Shown: piece after piece, positions 32,416 to 48,949 of the stretch
Layout of the letters: every line of letters starts with the position of its first letter
Numbering within the stretch: the first letter of the stretch is position 1
NCBI RefSeq assembly: GCF_000801105.2
Contig: NC_079515.1
Location: 30,093,407-30,157,406, forward strand
Length of the DNA stretch: 64,000 nucleotides
Reading direction: 5' to 3'
Source: Raphanus sativus
Lineage: Eukaryota > Streptophyta > Magnoliopsida > Brassicales > Brassicaceae
Translations under genes and position numbers: made by a program
Notes under the pieces: generated by a model
Seen by the model: only the letters and a program-made list of their open reading frames with translations
Databases searched by the model: none
What the model was told of the DNA's origin: nothing

Positions 32416-33999
32416 CTAGATTCTTACCCGCCCTTTTAAAGAACGGGTATATTTTCGTTTTAATTATTTTGAGAAATTTAATTCTATATTTCTATTTTCT
32501 GTAATTATATTTGTAATTAATATTAATATAATTTAATATAATTTTTGGTAACTATATTAAATATGTCATGTTACATAACTATATACTTGTGTCATATGCC
32601 TTTCAAAAATTATTTTTAAACTTTATTTCTAAAGTTTGCAACATATTATATTTTCTTATTTGTTACCTAACATAATTAGTCAAGAATATTCGTATTAAAA
32701 AAACCGATTCAGAATCGACCAGAAAATCAAAGTCTCATAACCAATGTTTTGAAACCTGACCCGGACCCGCAGTTAAACCGGTAAATCCAGTGACCAAGCT
32801 AAATTCGGTTTAGGTTTTGTGAAAAACCTAATATTTAAAAACCCAGTGAACCCGCAAAAAATCACTAAAACCCGGTTGCCGGTTGAACCATTGGTTGAAC
32901 TAAAATATAACTTTTACTTTTTTTATTAGTTTTTAGTTATGTTTTGAAAATTTATTTTATATAATTTTAATAAAGAAATAAAGTTTTTATTTTTGTTATC
33001 GACAATTTATTAGTAACGTTTTACTTCTGATTTACTTTGGATTTGAAATTTAATTTTATTATTCACATTAAATATATAAATATTTATGATTTTTAAGTTT
33101 TGATATTATTTGTTAGATGTCATAAATTAACTTGTTACAAAAAAAAATCTAAATTACTTTTGATATTTTATCTATCATGAATATAAATGCTATTAATAAA
33201 CCGGTAAATCCAGTGACCAAGCTAAATTCGGTTTAGGTTTTGTGAAAAACCTAATATTTAAAAACCCAGTGAACCCGCAAAAAATCACTAAAACCCGGTT
33301 GCCGGTTGAACCATTGGTTGAACTAAAATATAACTTTTAATTTTTTTAGTTTTTAGTTATGTTTTGAAAATTTATTTTATATAATTTTAATAAAGAAATA
33401 AAGTTTTTATTTTTGTTATCGACAATTTATTAGTAACGTTTTACTTCTGATTTACTTTGGATTTGAAATTTAATTTTATTATTCACATTAAATATATAAA
33501 TATTTATGAATTTTTAAGTTTTGATATTATTTGTTAGATGTCATAAATTAACTTGTTACAAAAAAAAATCTAAATTACTTTTGATATTTTATCTATCATG
33601 AATATAAATGCTATTAATTGTTATTGATAATATATATATATACAAAATGGTATTTGGCATGGAGAAATCAAAACATCTAATGTATGAATTGCTTGCTTTC
33701 AATTAATGTAGTTGAATATTCTTGCTTTGCTTATATATATATATAGTTAATGCATACGTGATTTTTTCTAATCAAAAAGAAGGCATCCCGAAATTATAGG
33801 AAGTAAAGTGGAGGAGGTTATAAAACATCAAGTCTCGTTATCTATATATACTTGTCAGTTAATTTTTCTTGGCAGCCGATTTTTGCAGTTACCTTAATAT
33901 AAAAAGGTGTATTAAAAGTATATTTACTGGCAGTTATAAAATTTAAAAAGTGGATACAACTAATATCAGTTGGTCATACTTCAACTTTAATAGTATTGA
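32416..33999 (-). mobile_element. Candidate nested Helitron containing a 423-bp tandem duplication
   Basis: On the minus strand a 5' end TCAATACTATTAAAGTTG starts at 33999, and a 3' hairpin (cccgttctttaaaagggcggg) plus CTAG ends at 32416. The base after CTAG is A rather than the usual T, and the hairpin is imperfect, so this end may be decayed. No coding sequence was recognised. Confidence 0.45.
32775..33620 (+). repeat. 423-bp direct tandem duplication
   Basis: Sequence from aaaccggtaaatccagtg at 32775 is repeated almost exactly from 33198, giving a period of 423 bp. The copies differ by eye only in small indels (tttttttattag versus ttttttag; atgattttt versus atgaattttt). The unit itself contains inverted motifs rich in ccggt/accgg and looks like an older repeat. 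Such high identity means the duplication is recent. Confidence 0.9.
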
Positions 34000-35186
34000 T
34001 ACAAATGGCGATTGGGAAAGGACTCTTTTGTTAATCTTGATTCTTTTCAGCGAATCTCTTCGCTGGTAAATCTTTTGATCTTCATTCTTCATCCTTCATA
34101 GATAGTTGAAGCTACACATATTTCTGAAACAATTTATTGATTTGTTTTGAATGTCATGTCAGATGGCTTTGATGTTATGGATAAAAAGAAATCGAAGCCG
34201 ATCTGAAACTTTCTGAGGTAGATCCTCGTTAAATCATCCAATTTGATGGCTTACTGCATAAAGATAGAGATCCACCATAAAAGCACTTCAACAGATCAGT
34301 AAAGGTAAATTGAACTTAACATCTTTGTATTTCTTCTTGATCCATATATAGCTAATGCAATATAACGTTCACGAAGAACAAAAACAAAACCACAGAAATT
34401 ATAAGAATAACATAGATGTTAACTTACGCGATTTCATGAAAACAAAACATACACAAAATAAATAAATAAACAGATCGATATTGAAGCTTTTATTTTTTAA
34501 ATTGATTGATTAACAAAACCATATAAGATTTGACTGGACATACTTTCGCTACAATAACAAAACGTACTCTTTCAAGATGATGAATAATATTTACCTTTTT
34601 ATCTGCAAATATGATTTCCAAACTCTCACCAAACCCGGCGTTGGATGGTTTGCAGGTGTGTAGCATTGACTTGGATCAACCATATCCATTTCCATGGACT
34701 AAACCATATCCATTTCCATGGACTAACTTCGTCAATGTACGATATCTTTTGAGTGGAAGACATTTATAGCTATTATTCATTGAAAAAAATATGATTGCTT
34801 TGAGGTTTAGAATGCAGTATATATAAGATTGGTCAAGGCCGATATTTTAGCATACAGTATTTCCATTCAATACAGTTTGAGAATATTTTTTTCAATATTA
34901 CAAATCTTGAGTATCAAGTTAGTTTAAGTTATGGAAAATAAGATTTTCTAAATCAGCATATCCGACAGTTTGTTAGAAACTTCCGATTTATTTTGTTTCT
35001 ATTTGAAAAAATGTATTTGTGGAAGATTGGTAAATATAATGATTGGCCTAGTGTATTTGATTTGTAATGTTAACGACTTTTAATTTTCTAGTTTTTGTTG
35101 TTTGTTATTAATTTGAAAAAGATTTGCAACTATAACTGGAACAGTAGTTTTAATAATTATAAACGAATTTGGCATAATAATAAATT

Positions 35187-35190
<4 letters not shown>
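34000..35190. other. Helitron-internal sequence without a recognised gene
   Basis: A perfect short tandem repeat (aaccatatccatttccatgg twice, 34679-34722) lies in a slightly GC-richer, possibly exon-derived patch (34610-34740). No frame continues beyond about 40 codons in a recognisable family. Confidence 0.4.

Positions 35191-35236
<46 letters not shown>
35190..35236. repeat. (AT)n microsatellite
   Basis: An AT dinucleotide run of about 47 bp followed by a T run. The open frame across it is an artefact of the repeat. Confidence 0.9.
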
Positions 35237-35247
<11 letters not shown>

Positions 35248-35856
35248 CACGCCGGCTTTAAGTTAATAATTATCTATAATTGTATTTTTGTGGTTTTTTC
35301 AATATATGAGGGGTAGAAATAAAATAAAAACATTAATATTTGGGGTTTAGGATTTGTGAATTAGGGCTTAATGATTTATGATCATATACGTTAGGGTTTC
35401 ATAATTATGAATACTGACAAAATACATTATATCAGGTTTTAGGTATATATATATTACCTGTTAATTTGATAACCTTGAAACTTTGAATCCGATATGTTAT
35501 TAGACCATGATGGTGTAAGTTTCGATACACAAAACCCACATACATCCATCTACCTTATAAGCAATGAAAAACAAATGATTAATGATTGGTTACGTTACTT
35601 GAAATTATAGCTACTGTTTTTTTTTATGTGCAGAGAAATAATATGGATCGGTGATGTTACGATCGGCTAAAGTGATTTGGTTGAACGGCAAAAGAGAGAT
35701 GAGGCAACAGATTGTTTGTTGGAAGAAAAAAGATATCGTGGAAATATATATATTTATATAAATCATAGCTTAAAAAATAATTCAGTGGCATAGCTGTAAA
35801 TATTATTGAAAAAGAAGGTCACCTCAAAAAAAGGTCTTCTGTTTTAATAGTATTGA

Positions 35857-37554
35857 TACAGGATATTATTGTCATGTTTCATTAATCAAAAACTAAACTC
35901 GTGATCAGGGTTTTCGAAATTCTTTTAGTAGATTGATGCAATGTTATGGTTTTTAATGATATATATAAGTGGAGCTTTTAGCAAAAAACGAGAAAAAAAA
36001 CAAATCCAAAATACACAAAAAAACAATTATGCATAATCAAAAAAAAAAAAATCCACCCCAAAATGGTTGATTAAACACTAGCAGTGTTGCATACAAAAGT
36101 GTAACGACACATTTAAATTACATGTTACAACGAATTAATATCGACGCTGTCTTCTCTTTGCCACACCTCGGTCGCACCAGAGAAAGCCAAATAAAAAGGA
36201 AAAAGAAAACAAAAAAAAAGAGTAAAAACAAGAAGATGCGACCACATGATCACCAACAATGACACAAAGACTAGTCTGTTTGTGGTGGACACGAAGAGGG
36301 ATCAGATCCAAGTCTTTGTCTTCACAGAATATTTTACCCAAACAAAGCCATTAAAGGACAAGTGTTTCTGACATAAAACCTCAAACGACCATTGAAAGTA
36401 ACAGAATCATATTAAACTTGTTGTCATCTGAAGCAGAGTTCTTGTCAAACAATGAATAACATATATTCAAAAAGCTTCTATCATGTATGGTATTGACAAG
36501 TCTACTTGGGAAAGAGACAAATATATCAAAAGCTGCTAAAGCAAAGACATGTTCAGCACTTTTTAACCTATGAATCAACCAGTGAGAATTGATTCACAAA
36601 GAAAACCAGTGCCACTTTATTTATGTCAAGTAAAGGATTCTGTAGGTAGGTAAACGCCCAAACAGATGTCCTCAAAGATCACAGACAAGTAGAGCGTTGT
36701 GGCTACGTTTCAGAAGATTGAAAAGGAACAATAACCAGAAAACATAGTAGAGAAGAATACAGCAAATGTTATTGAAAACTCACTAATCTGACAAACAAGA
36801 CCATTCATCTGACAACTAAGCCTATGAAAGAGAGAAAATACAGGCTAGACTAATCAGTCATAGAGTAACTAGGCATTCAGAAGCCAAGGGCACATTCAGT
36901 TCAAGTGCAGAGAGAGAGACAGATGTCAAAGCAGTAATACATTCATCAATCCAGAGATTTTTTAAAGAAGCTGCAATCACGTAATCACCACTAAGCACAA
37001 AATGCATCTTCTCCGTGTCACAAACCTGAATCATTCATTCACAACTCAATTTGGTCATTAGCATTAACAAACAAGTCACTTCAAAAAAAAAGATTAAACT
37101 ACAAGCAGAAAACAACTACTTTACAATCATCGTATAGAGCAAATATGAGAAACATCACTGTTGCAGAAAGAAGCAAATGATGATGATGTTGGCTGCAGAC
37201 AGACTAACCGATTTTGATACTAATGAAATGAACAGAATACTACCGCCTAAAATAATTATAGTTTTAGGTTTATCGAACCATTAACCAAAAAGGTAAATAA
37301 CATAAAGATACTCACGTACTCAGGAATTGCATAGCAAATATCACTGATCGCAAGCAAATAGCCCCAAGTGGACACATGAAGGAGAAAGCAGAGAACGTCT
37401 AGCTAGCAAACAAACCTAAGCACAGCAGCAGTAACAAAAATACAGTGAAGAATACGTCAAAATGCTAGGACCCTAATCATGCACAAAAAAGCTCTACAAC
37501 TAGCAAGATCAAGCCTAACGAATAACTCAATTCAAAGAATAGCAATCTCACCAT
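35857..37554. other. Region downstream of the UBA2C-like gene, probable spliced 3' UTR
   Basis: No protein-coding gene was recognised. Immediately after the UBA2C-like stop (minus strand) the sequence reads atg|gtgagattgc, a good splice donor, so the 3' untranslated region is probably spliced into this interval. Base composition from 36.1 to 37.5 kb is higher in C and G than the Helitron DNA next door, which fits transcribed sequence. The acceptor could not be fixed. Confidence 0.4.
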
Positions 37555-38799
37555 TCAGTAATTTGGTGCACCGTTGGGGTACATTCCTCCAAGAGGAACT
37601 CTTGGCACTGGGGAGGCACCAACAGGCGGATGCTGTCCAGGATACGCAGAAGCTGACGAATGCCCATAATGCCCACTCTCTGGATAACCACCACCAGACA
37701 TAGAACTCGGCGGCATTCTATACGGACCACTTCCAGCACCTGGCCCACCATAACCACCACCCATTGATCCATAACCCCCAGATCCTGCACCACCATATCC
37801 ACTATAATGACCAGCATATGCACCTCCATAACCACCTCCTCCAGCACCACCACCACCACCCATAGAAGCTGGCGTGGAGTTCAAGTGATACGGCGGTGGT
37901 CCTCCCGCGTATCCACCGTAAGGACCCATCCCACCAGGTCCACCGTGATTATAAGGTCCAGGACCATCACCGTGACCACCATGCCCTCCAACCCCAGCGC
38001 CACCATCTTGTCCCTGCGGCTTTCCTTTCTTCCCATCTATAGCCAACTTACACTGCAGATGCTTCCCATCAACCACCTTCGTGGGATCAGCAAGCGCCGC
38101 CTGAGCACCTTCACAAGTCTTATAAACAAACAAAGCAAACCCACGTGACTTCCCCGTGACTTTATCAAAACCCAAAGGACCTTCCTCAATATCTCCATAA
38201 GCAAGAAACTGATTCAACAACCTATCCGCAGGCATATCAAACGGCACATTCGCCACGTATATCTTCCTCGTCGATACATCCGAAGAAACACGACCCCCCG
38301 CCCCCGCCGCCGTCCCCGTCCCACCTTGATTCCCAGCCGCAGCGAGCTGCGTGACAGTCACGCGCCCGTCGATCTTCTTAGACGGATCCTTGAGAGCGAG
38401 GAGAGCTCCGTCCGCGTGCTTGAACGTCACGAACCCGTACCCTTTCGATTTCGCCGTGACCTTGTCGAGGATCACGACGGCTTCGTCGAGGTCTCCGTAG
38501 CCGGAGAAGAGCGATCGGAGACTCTCCGTCGTCGTCTCCGCCGCGAGGCCGCGGATGAAGAGCTTCCTCAAGGAGACGTCGGAGTCGGCGGTCGATCTGA
38601 CGAGATCGAGGACGTCGGGGTGCCGGGCGACGGCCTCTTGCAGGACGTCGAGGAGCTGGTCGGTGGAGAATCGGTCGATGAGCTTCCGAGCGTCGTGCGG
38701 GGTCAGTCGGGTCGAGATTGTTGTGGTGACGTGTCCGTCGTTGTTGAGGAGGAGACCGATGCCGTTCTCGTCGAGACGTCGCTTCTTCAGCATATCCAT
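37555..38799 (-). CDS. UBA2C: UBA2C-like RNA-binding protein with two RRMs
   Basis: A single uninterrupted frame of 414 aa begins [16 protein letters not shown]1 has RNP2 KLFIRG (79-84) and RNP1 KGYGFVTF (119-126). RRM2 has RNP2 KIYVAN (179-184) and RNP1 RGFALFVY (219-226). After residue 260 the tail is Gly-, Tyr- and Ser-rich and likely disordered. This is the layout of the plant UBA2 family, nuclear proteins that bind U-rich RNA with UBP1 and act in mRNA stability, stress and flowering. The N-terminus and linker ([13 protein letters not shown]) point to the UBA2C branch. In Arabidopsis I recall UBA2C on chromosome 3 (At3g15010), in the duplicate of this block, next to mMDH2; here it sits beside the mMDH1-type gene. 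The single coding exon and full length suggest an active gene. Confidence 0.9.
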   Translation of the reverse strand: MDMLKKRRLDENGIGLLLNNDGHVTTTISTRLTPHDARKLIDRFSTDQLLDVLQEAVARHPDVLDLVRSTADSDVSLRKLFIRGLAAETTTESLRSLFSGYGDLDEAVVILDKVTAKSKGYGFVTFKHADGALLALKDPSKKIDGRVTVTQLAAAGNQGGTGTAAGAGGRVSSDVSTRKIYVANVPFDMPADRLLNQFLAYGDIEEGPLGFDKVTGKSRGFALFVYKTCEGAQAALADPTKVVDGKHLQCKLAIDGKKGKPQGQDGGAGVGGHGGHGDGPGPYNHGGPGGMGPYGGYAGGPPPYHLNSTPASMGGGGGAGGGGYGGAYAGHYSGYGGAGSGGYGSMGGGYGGPGAGSGPYRMPPSSMSGGGYPESGHYGHSSASAYPGQHPPVGASPVPRVPLGGMYPNGAPNY

Positions 38800-38829
38800 G
38801 ATCGAGGGGTGGGTTTGTGTGTAGAATGA

Positions 38830-40242
38830 TGAGATACGTTTCTTCTCGATATCCTTGATCTTAATCGAGACGACAGAGGTTACAGTAAGAGAGGGAAGGT
38901 GTGCGTATGTTGTTTATTTTTATAAAGCCTATAGTGTTTTTTAAGCGGGCTTTTTAAGGCCCAGACCAGTTAAATTGTAATTTAAGGTATAGGATAAGGC
39001 TCGTTATTGTTCCTTGGTCTTCTTTTGCCGTTGTTTTCTTCTCCCGCTTTATTGCTCTGTCAGTGTGAAGCCAAGCAAGGCCGGACCAGAAAATTTTAAA
39101 CGCATAACATTTTATTTATGCTCTGTTCGTTTGATAATCGATAGCCATAGCAGTCAAATGTTGTTCATCTAGTTATCACAATGAGTATTGATTAATGACT
39201 ATGCTATTAAATTTTTGGATTCAGCGGTAGTTATGAAACAAACAACAATAGCGGTATGGTAATCGATGTCGCTTATTTGCTGATCGTTTATCACTACCGA
39301 TGCATAAACAAAAATGTTTTACATATGTTTTTAATTAATTCTTTTCATTTCAAAATTATCCATGTTATAGAAAATTTTGTTTAAAAGATATAATTTACAC
39401 ATTTTCAGTACATTTTAAACTAAATTGTAAACTTAAAAAAATAATTTTGTTAATTAAATCTTGATGGATAATAATGGTGAAAATAGCTAATCCTAATAAA
39501 TAATATATTTATATTCAAATTTTAATATATTTTAATTCGCGTGAAAAGTTGAAAACATATATTCTTTTTATTTTTTATTACTTGATGCTTTAGTTTGTAC
39601 ACAAAAAAAATTAAGAAATAATTTGATTTCATATTTTTTCTATACAAAAAAAACATAAACTATTTTTTTGTCACTGTTTTCATTAACTATTCATCTGACT
39701 ACAAATCAGCCAATAAAAACAAATTGTATAAATAAAAAAATATTTAACATTAAAATCTAATAAAATTTGTATTGAAAGCTGAAAATTTAGTACAAGCTTT
39801 CTAAAAGGTAAATAAAAAATGTCACTTATTAAGAAAACTGAGGGAATATCATTTTGAAATGGAAGGATATAACTTTAGAAGAATATTTGGTTAATATGAA
39901 GTTGATGTTGAGTTAAAAAAAAAAAAGAATAATGTATGTTTTTTTTTTTGGAAACTCTTTTACTACAAGAATAATGTATGTTTCGTAGGGAATGTTCAGT
40001 TGTGTTTTAACTTTTAAGTTACTGTAATGACGTTAAGAAGACGTTTTCTCATATACTTTAAGACTATAAATTAAAAGAAAAAATTAACAACCTCTGTCCG
40101 AAAACGGAAAAAAAAATTAAGAACCACTATCCATCCTCCAACACTAAAAAGCTGTTGGCAAGTATCAACACGTGACCGGATCCTGATAATTGGATCCACC
40201 GGATCGGAGAGTACCAAGGTGTTAGCTGCTTGCTTTGCCACA
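38830..40242. other. Divergent intergenic region, UBA2C-like and galactosyltransferase promoters
   Basis: The two genes point away from each other. The first 150 bp beside the UBA2C-like gene contain its leader and a probable TATA region (tttttataaagcc near 38930). The centre is AT-rich and may hold decayed MITEs (for example aaaactgagggaatat near 39836), but no complete pair of ends was found. Confidence 0.4.
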
Positions 40243-42129
40243 ATGCAATCTCCTCGTAAGCTATTCCACGCGCGTCAATCACTCGCCACGCGCCGATCAA
40301 CAGCTCTTATAGTATTAACCTCCCTAGCTATCGGAATCGCCGGATTCACATTTGGCCTCGCCGTGATCCTCTTCCCCGCTCTCCGATTAACCGGCCGTAA
40401 TTGCTTGACCAACGCTCCTCCGAAGACGGTGCGAGTCGTCTGGGAAGTCGCCGGGAATAACAACGGCGCTGGTGGTGGCGGCGGCAATGGGAAGAGGCAT
40501 AAGGTTATGGGATTCGTTGGTATTCAGACCGGATTCGGATCGGTTGGTAGGAGACAAGCACTTAGGAAGACGTGGATGCCGTCAGATCCGGAAGGACTTC
40601 GACGGTACTCATTGGTTTAGATTTTGTCTTTTGACATTGGTTTGATCTGGATTTTGAATTAGCAAAATGTGAGATCTTTACTTGAATATTGAGTTTGTTT
40701 TGATCTTGATTCCTGAATTTAGATTGAATCTGATTAAGGGTGCTGACTTGTGAGCTCTGATCTTAAAATAGAAATGACAGTATAATCAAATCATGGTTCA
40801 TGTTTTGCTGTAGTACATTGATTTTTTTATCCTTTTCACATTTGCATAGTTTCTTGTTTTGCTGTTGTAGATGCTGTTACTATATATAGATGGATGTAGG
40901 TGTGTTGTCCTTTTCATTTAGTAACACTGCTCTTTGCAGCTTGGAAGAATCTACGGGATTAGCCATTAGGTTTGTGATAGGAAAGACCAAGAGTGAGCAA
41001 AAAATGGCTGAGCTCAGAAGGGAGATCGCAGAGTATGATGACTTTGTCCTTCTTGATGTAGAAGAGGAGTACAGTAAGCTCCCTTACAAAACGTTAGTGA
41101 GAGTGATTTTTCCTTCGCATCTGACATAATATGATCCAAGCTGCTTCTAGTCCGTGCTAGTCTTTTAAGCTTTCTTTCTTTTGTTGTTGTATAGTTTGGC
41201 TTTCTTCAAAGCTGCGTATGGGCTTTACGATGCTGAGTTCTATGTCAAAGCTGACGATGATATATACTTGAGGCCAGGTGGTTATCTCTTATGATCGATC
41301 ATCTCTGTCTTCAGGACAAACTTTTTTTAAAAAAAAGTCTTGGCCTTTGTATGAACTTCTGTTGTTTTGTTTTCTCAACAGATCGACTCTCTCTGCTGCT
41401 GGCTAAAGAGCGGAGTCACTCTCAAACATACCTAGGATGCTTGAAGAAGGGTCCAGTTTTCACAGATCCTAAGCTCAAATGGTAAGAAGGAGAGAACACA
41501 CCTGCGAAGTGATATATATTTTTAAACTCTCCACTCCTTGGAATTTCACAGGTATGAACCATTGTCTCATCTGCTGGGAAAGGAATATTTTCTTCATGCT
41601 TATGGCCCGATCTATGCTCTCTCTTCTGATGTCGTAGCAAGTTTGGTTGCCCTCAAGAATAACAGGCAAGTTCTGTTTCGTTACTTGACAGAAAAATAAT
41701 ATCATAATGTCCTCTTCTCTTTTTGTAGTAATGATTTTTTTTTTTACTTCTGCAAATGCAGTTTCAGGATGTTTAACAACGAGGACGTAACAATAGGTGC
41801 GTGGATGCTAGCAATGAACGTCAACCACGAGAATCATCACATACTTTGCGAACCAGAATGTTCTCCTTCCTCTGTTGCTGTTTGGGACATCCCCAAATGC
41901 TCAGGTTTTGGAATTTCTTTTAACACATCAACAAAATAGTACTAGTGAGATATAAAACTCTTGGTGTTGTTCTGTCTTTGGATCCAGATCCAGTTTAATA
42001 ACATAAACAAGCATTTGATGATCATATAAAACTGGTGCAGGTCTTTGTAATCCAGAGAAGAGAATGTTGGAACTTCACAAGCAAGAAAGCTGTTCGAAAA
42101 GCCCGACTTTGCCATCAGATGATGAGTGA
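40243..42129 (+). CDS. GT31 beta-1,3-galactosyltransferase-like protein (B3GALT9 type)
   Basis: Seven exons (40243-40604, 40940-41092, 41195-41277, 41382-41481, 41552-41665, 41762-41904, 42041-42129) give 347 aa. It is a type II membrane protein: a short basic cytosolic tail, one membrane anchor at about residues 21-47 ([20 protein letters not shown]), a flexible Gly/Asn-rich stem, then the GT31 domain. The metal-binding DxD motif is KADDDIYL (D192-D194). Further family blocks are [20 protein letters not shown] and [10 protein letters not shown]. It should act in the Golgi, adding galactose or a related sugar. The fifth intron starts with GC instead of GT (ag|gcaagt at 41664-41671); no GT donor nearby keeps the frame. 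I chose ATG 40243 because the upstream codons of the same frame lack an ATG. Gene order matches Arabidopsis At1g53290. Confidence 0.92.
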
Positions 42130-42211
42130 TCTTTTGCCACATCTTCGACTCATACCCGCAGCAAGATTGTCTCCAATCTTAGAAGAGCGAAAGTTTTGAT
42201 TTTCTTTTGTT

Positions 42212-42484
42212 TTTTTTTTTTTTTGTTTAACCTGGGGGTATCCCAGGCCCAGAAGGCCCAGACTAATCCCCAAGGGGAAGGAATGCCCACGGATAGACGC
42301 CCCTCCCAGTTTTTCAAATGGGCCGAAAGCATGGCCCATATCCGTGTGGGTGACAAGAGCGTTGCAAGGTAGTTCCCTCCGGCGTGGATCGAACCCCCTA
42401 CCTGGGTGCAGGCGGGAACCCGTCCTAACCATTGGGCTACAACGTCTTGTCAAAAGGAGGAAAGGTGGTTTCGAACCTCGTGGC
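42212..42484 (-). mobile_element. tRNA-derived SINE with 16-bp target duplication
   Basis: The 273-bp insert lies 82 bp after the galactosyltransferase stop and is flanked by ttgattttcttttgtt at 42196-42211 and again at 42485-42500. On the minus strand it carries a pol III A box TAGCCCAATGG (42439-42429) and B box GGTTCGATCC (42395-42386), and it ends in a poly(A)-like tail (T run at 42211-42224 on the plus strand). Upstream of the A box there is a second B-box-like GGTTCGAAACC (42477-42467), so the head may be dimeric or rearranged. On the gene's strand the SINE lies in or near the 3' UTR. Confidence 0.9.
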
Positions 42485-42500
42485 TTGATTTTCTTTTGTT

Positions 42501-43126
42501 CATTGAGGAAAAAAAGGTGGAGGATTTTTTGTCAGAGCCAGTATAATCTTAGTACATAGACTCATATACAATGTGTGTGATCGATTTTTTTTGTTTGTTT
42601 TTTTTTTCCTTTCGTTAACATCAAAGACGAAATGATAATTAAACAGAGTAATAGTAGTAACTTCAAAAGACCCAATAAAATGAAAAGAAAAAAAATTATA
42701 CCCCCCAATTTTACAAAGATAATTTTTTCCCCATTTATTACATACCATAGTATTACTCCTAACTTTTCCACAATGCTACAATTAATAATGCATGGGACCA
42801 ACCAAATTTACCAAATGATCCAGCTCATAATACCACAAATGATCATCGATCGTTGAAAACCAGGAGATTATAAAGAATAACAAATCTGTGGTAAGAGTAT
42901 AATCAATCAAATTATAACTATAACATAAAAACTCAATTATATATAAGTAAAAGTTTTAAATAAAGAAATATAATAAAAATTAAAAATAATAACACGATTC
43001 TTAGGATTCCGTATTATTTTCTTATTATAAAAATTTAAACTAGGATATTGCTTATTATTTCCAAACGGATAGTACCGTCTCCGTTGACAAAAAAAAATAG
43101 TACCGTCTCCATCAATTTCTTTTCTT
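42501..43126. other. Intergenic region between galactosyltransferase and beta-glucosidase
   Basis: The two genes converge here. At 42735-42880 lies a relic (ctaacttttcc ... aataatgcatgggaccaacc ... ccaggagattataaagaa) that is repeated upstream of the beta-glucosidase at 48.99-49.40 kb. It looks like the promoter of another, lost, beta-glucosidase copy. Confidence 0.55.
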
Positions 43127-48189
<5,063 letters not shown>

Positions 48190-48376
48190 TCTATTCTTTT
48201 GATTGTTATCTTTTTAATTGGGGAGTGATTCAGTTGAGGTTTATATATAGTGTTTCTTTTTAATACAATATATGCAAAGACCAACAAATAAATCAAATGG
48301 TCCAAAATGTTGTTACACAGGAAACGAAAGTCGTTACAGATATAAAATTACTCCCAACTTTTACACGTGCTATATA

Positions 48377-48605
48377 CTTCCTCCGTTTTATATTAAGTGT
48401 CGTTTTAGAGAATTTTTTTCGTTGCAAAATAAGTGTCGTTTTAGAGTTTCGATGCAAAATTTATTAACTTTATTCTCTATTCTATTTTTCTATTGATTGA
48501 ATTGTATCGGTAATGATGTTTTTATATTGAAAATATGTAAAATTAAATGTTTTCTTAATCCGTGTGCACAAGTCTAAAACGACATTTATAATGAAACAGA
48601 TGGAG
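48377..48605. mobile_element. Stowaway MITE upstream of the beta-glucosidase
   Basis: A 229-bp element between TA at 48375-48376 and 48606-48607. It starts cttcctccgttttatatt and ends gaaacagatggag; the inverted repeats extend inward to gtcgttttaga and its mirror image tctaaaacgac. It lies about 190 bp upstream of the beta-glucosidase start and splits the promoter-derived repeat (acttttacacgtgctata ends just before it). Confidence 0.85.
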
Positions 48606-48949
48606 TAACTAACAAAGCATGGGGGTATAATATTGCCCCCTCAAGGGGAGGTGCAACATGTAAATATAACTAACAACCAGATATATTATTACTCCCAAAA
48701 TATTCTTTCCGATAAATCTGAGGTATCTCAGAACTATAAAAATGTCCAGACTAATTTCTAAAAAAAAGTGCAGTCCACGGATAGAACATTTCTCCGAATA
48801 TAAAAAAAGTTGTAAGCATGAGTCTATATCCGTACTGATATGCAGAAATATCATGAATTAACTTCGCATAGTAGATAGATCGAATCTAAAATGTGTTAGC
48901 ATTCCAAATCCCTTTTCTTAATTTGCTGCTTGACCGCAAGATCCCGGAC

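Larger units (their letters stand above)
31979..35856 (-). mobile_element. Probable composite Helitron (minus strand) with a nested one
   Basis: A Helitron 3' end (cccgcccttttaagggcggg hairpin, then CTAG at 31982-31979) directly abuts the neighbour's 5' end, so two Helitrons stand head to tail. The only compatible 5' ends upstream on the minus strand are at 35856 (TCAATACTATTAAAACAGAAG, same family as 31978) and 33999. I infer that the outer element runs 35856 to 31979, about 3.9 kb, with another inside. No transposase is visible, and the pairing of ends is an inference. Confidence 0.5.

Noticed and set aside
32775..33620. LTR pair hypothesis for the two 423-bp repeats
   Set aside because: The copies are directly adjacent with nothing between them, and no primer site or target duplication is seen, so it is a tandem duplication.
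35095..35316. Frame containing a long Tyr-Ile repeat
   Set aside because: It translates an (AT)n microsatellite.
38326..38829. Plus-strand open frame of 167 residues
   Set aside because: It is antisense to the UBA2C-like gene, and its Glu/Arg/Val composition mirrors the GC-rich coding strand.
42386..42477. tRNA-like A and B boxes suggesting a tRNA gene
   Set aside because: No cloverleaf forms, and the boxes lie inside an element with a poly(A) tail and 16-bp target duplications, so it is a SINE.
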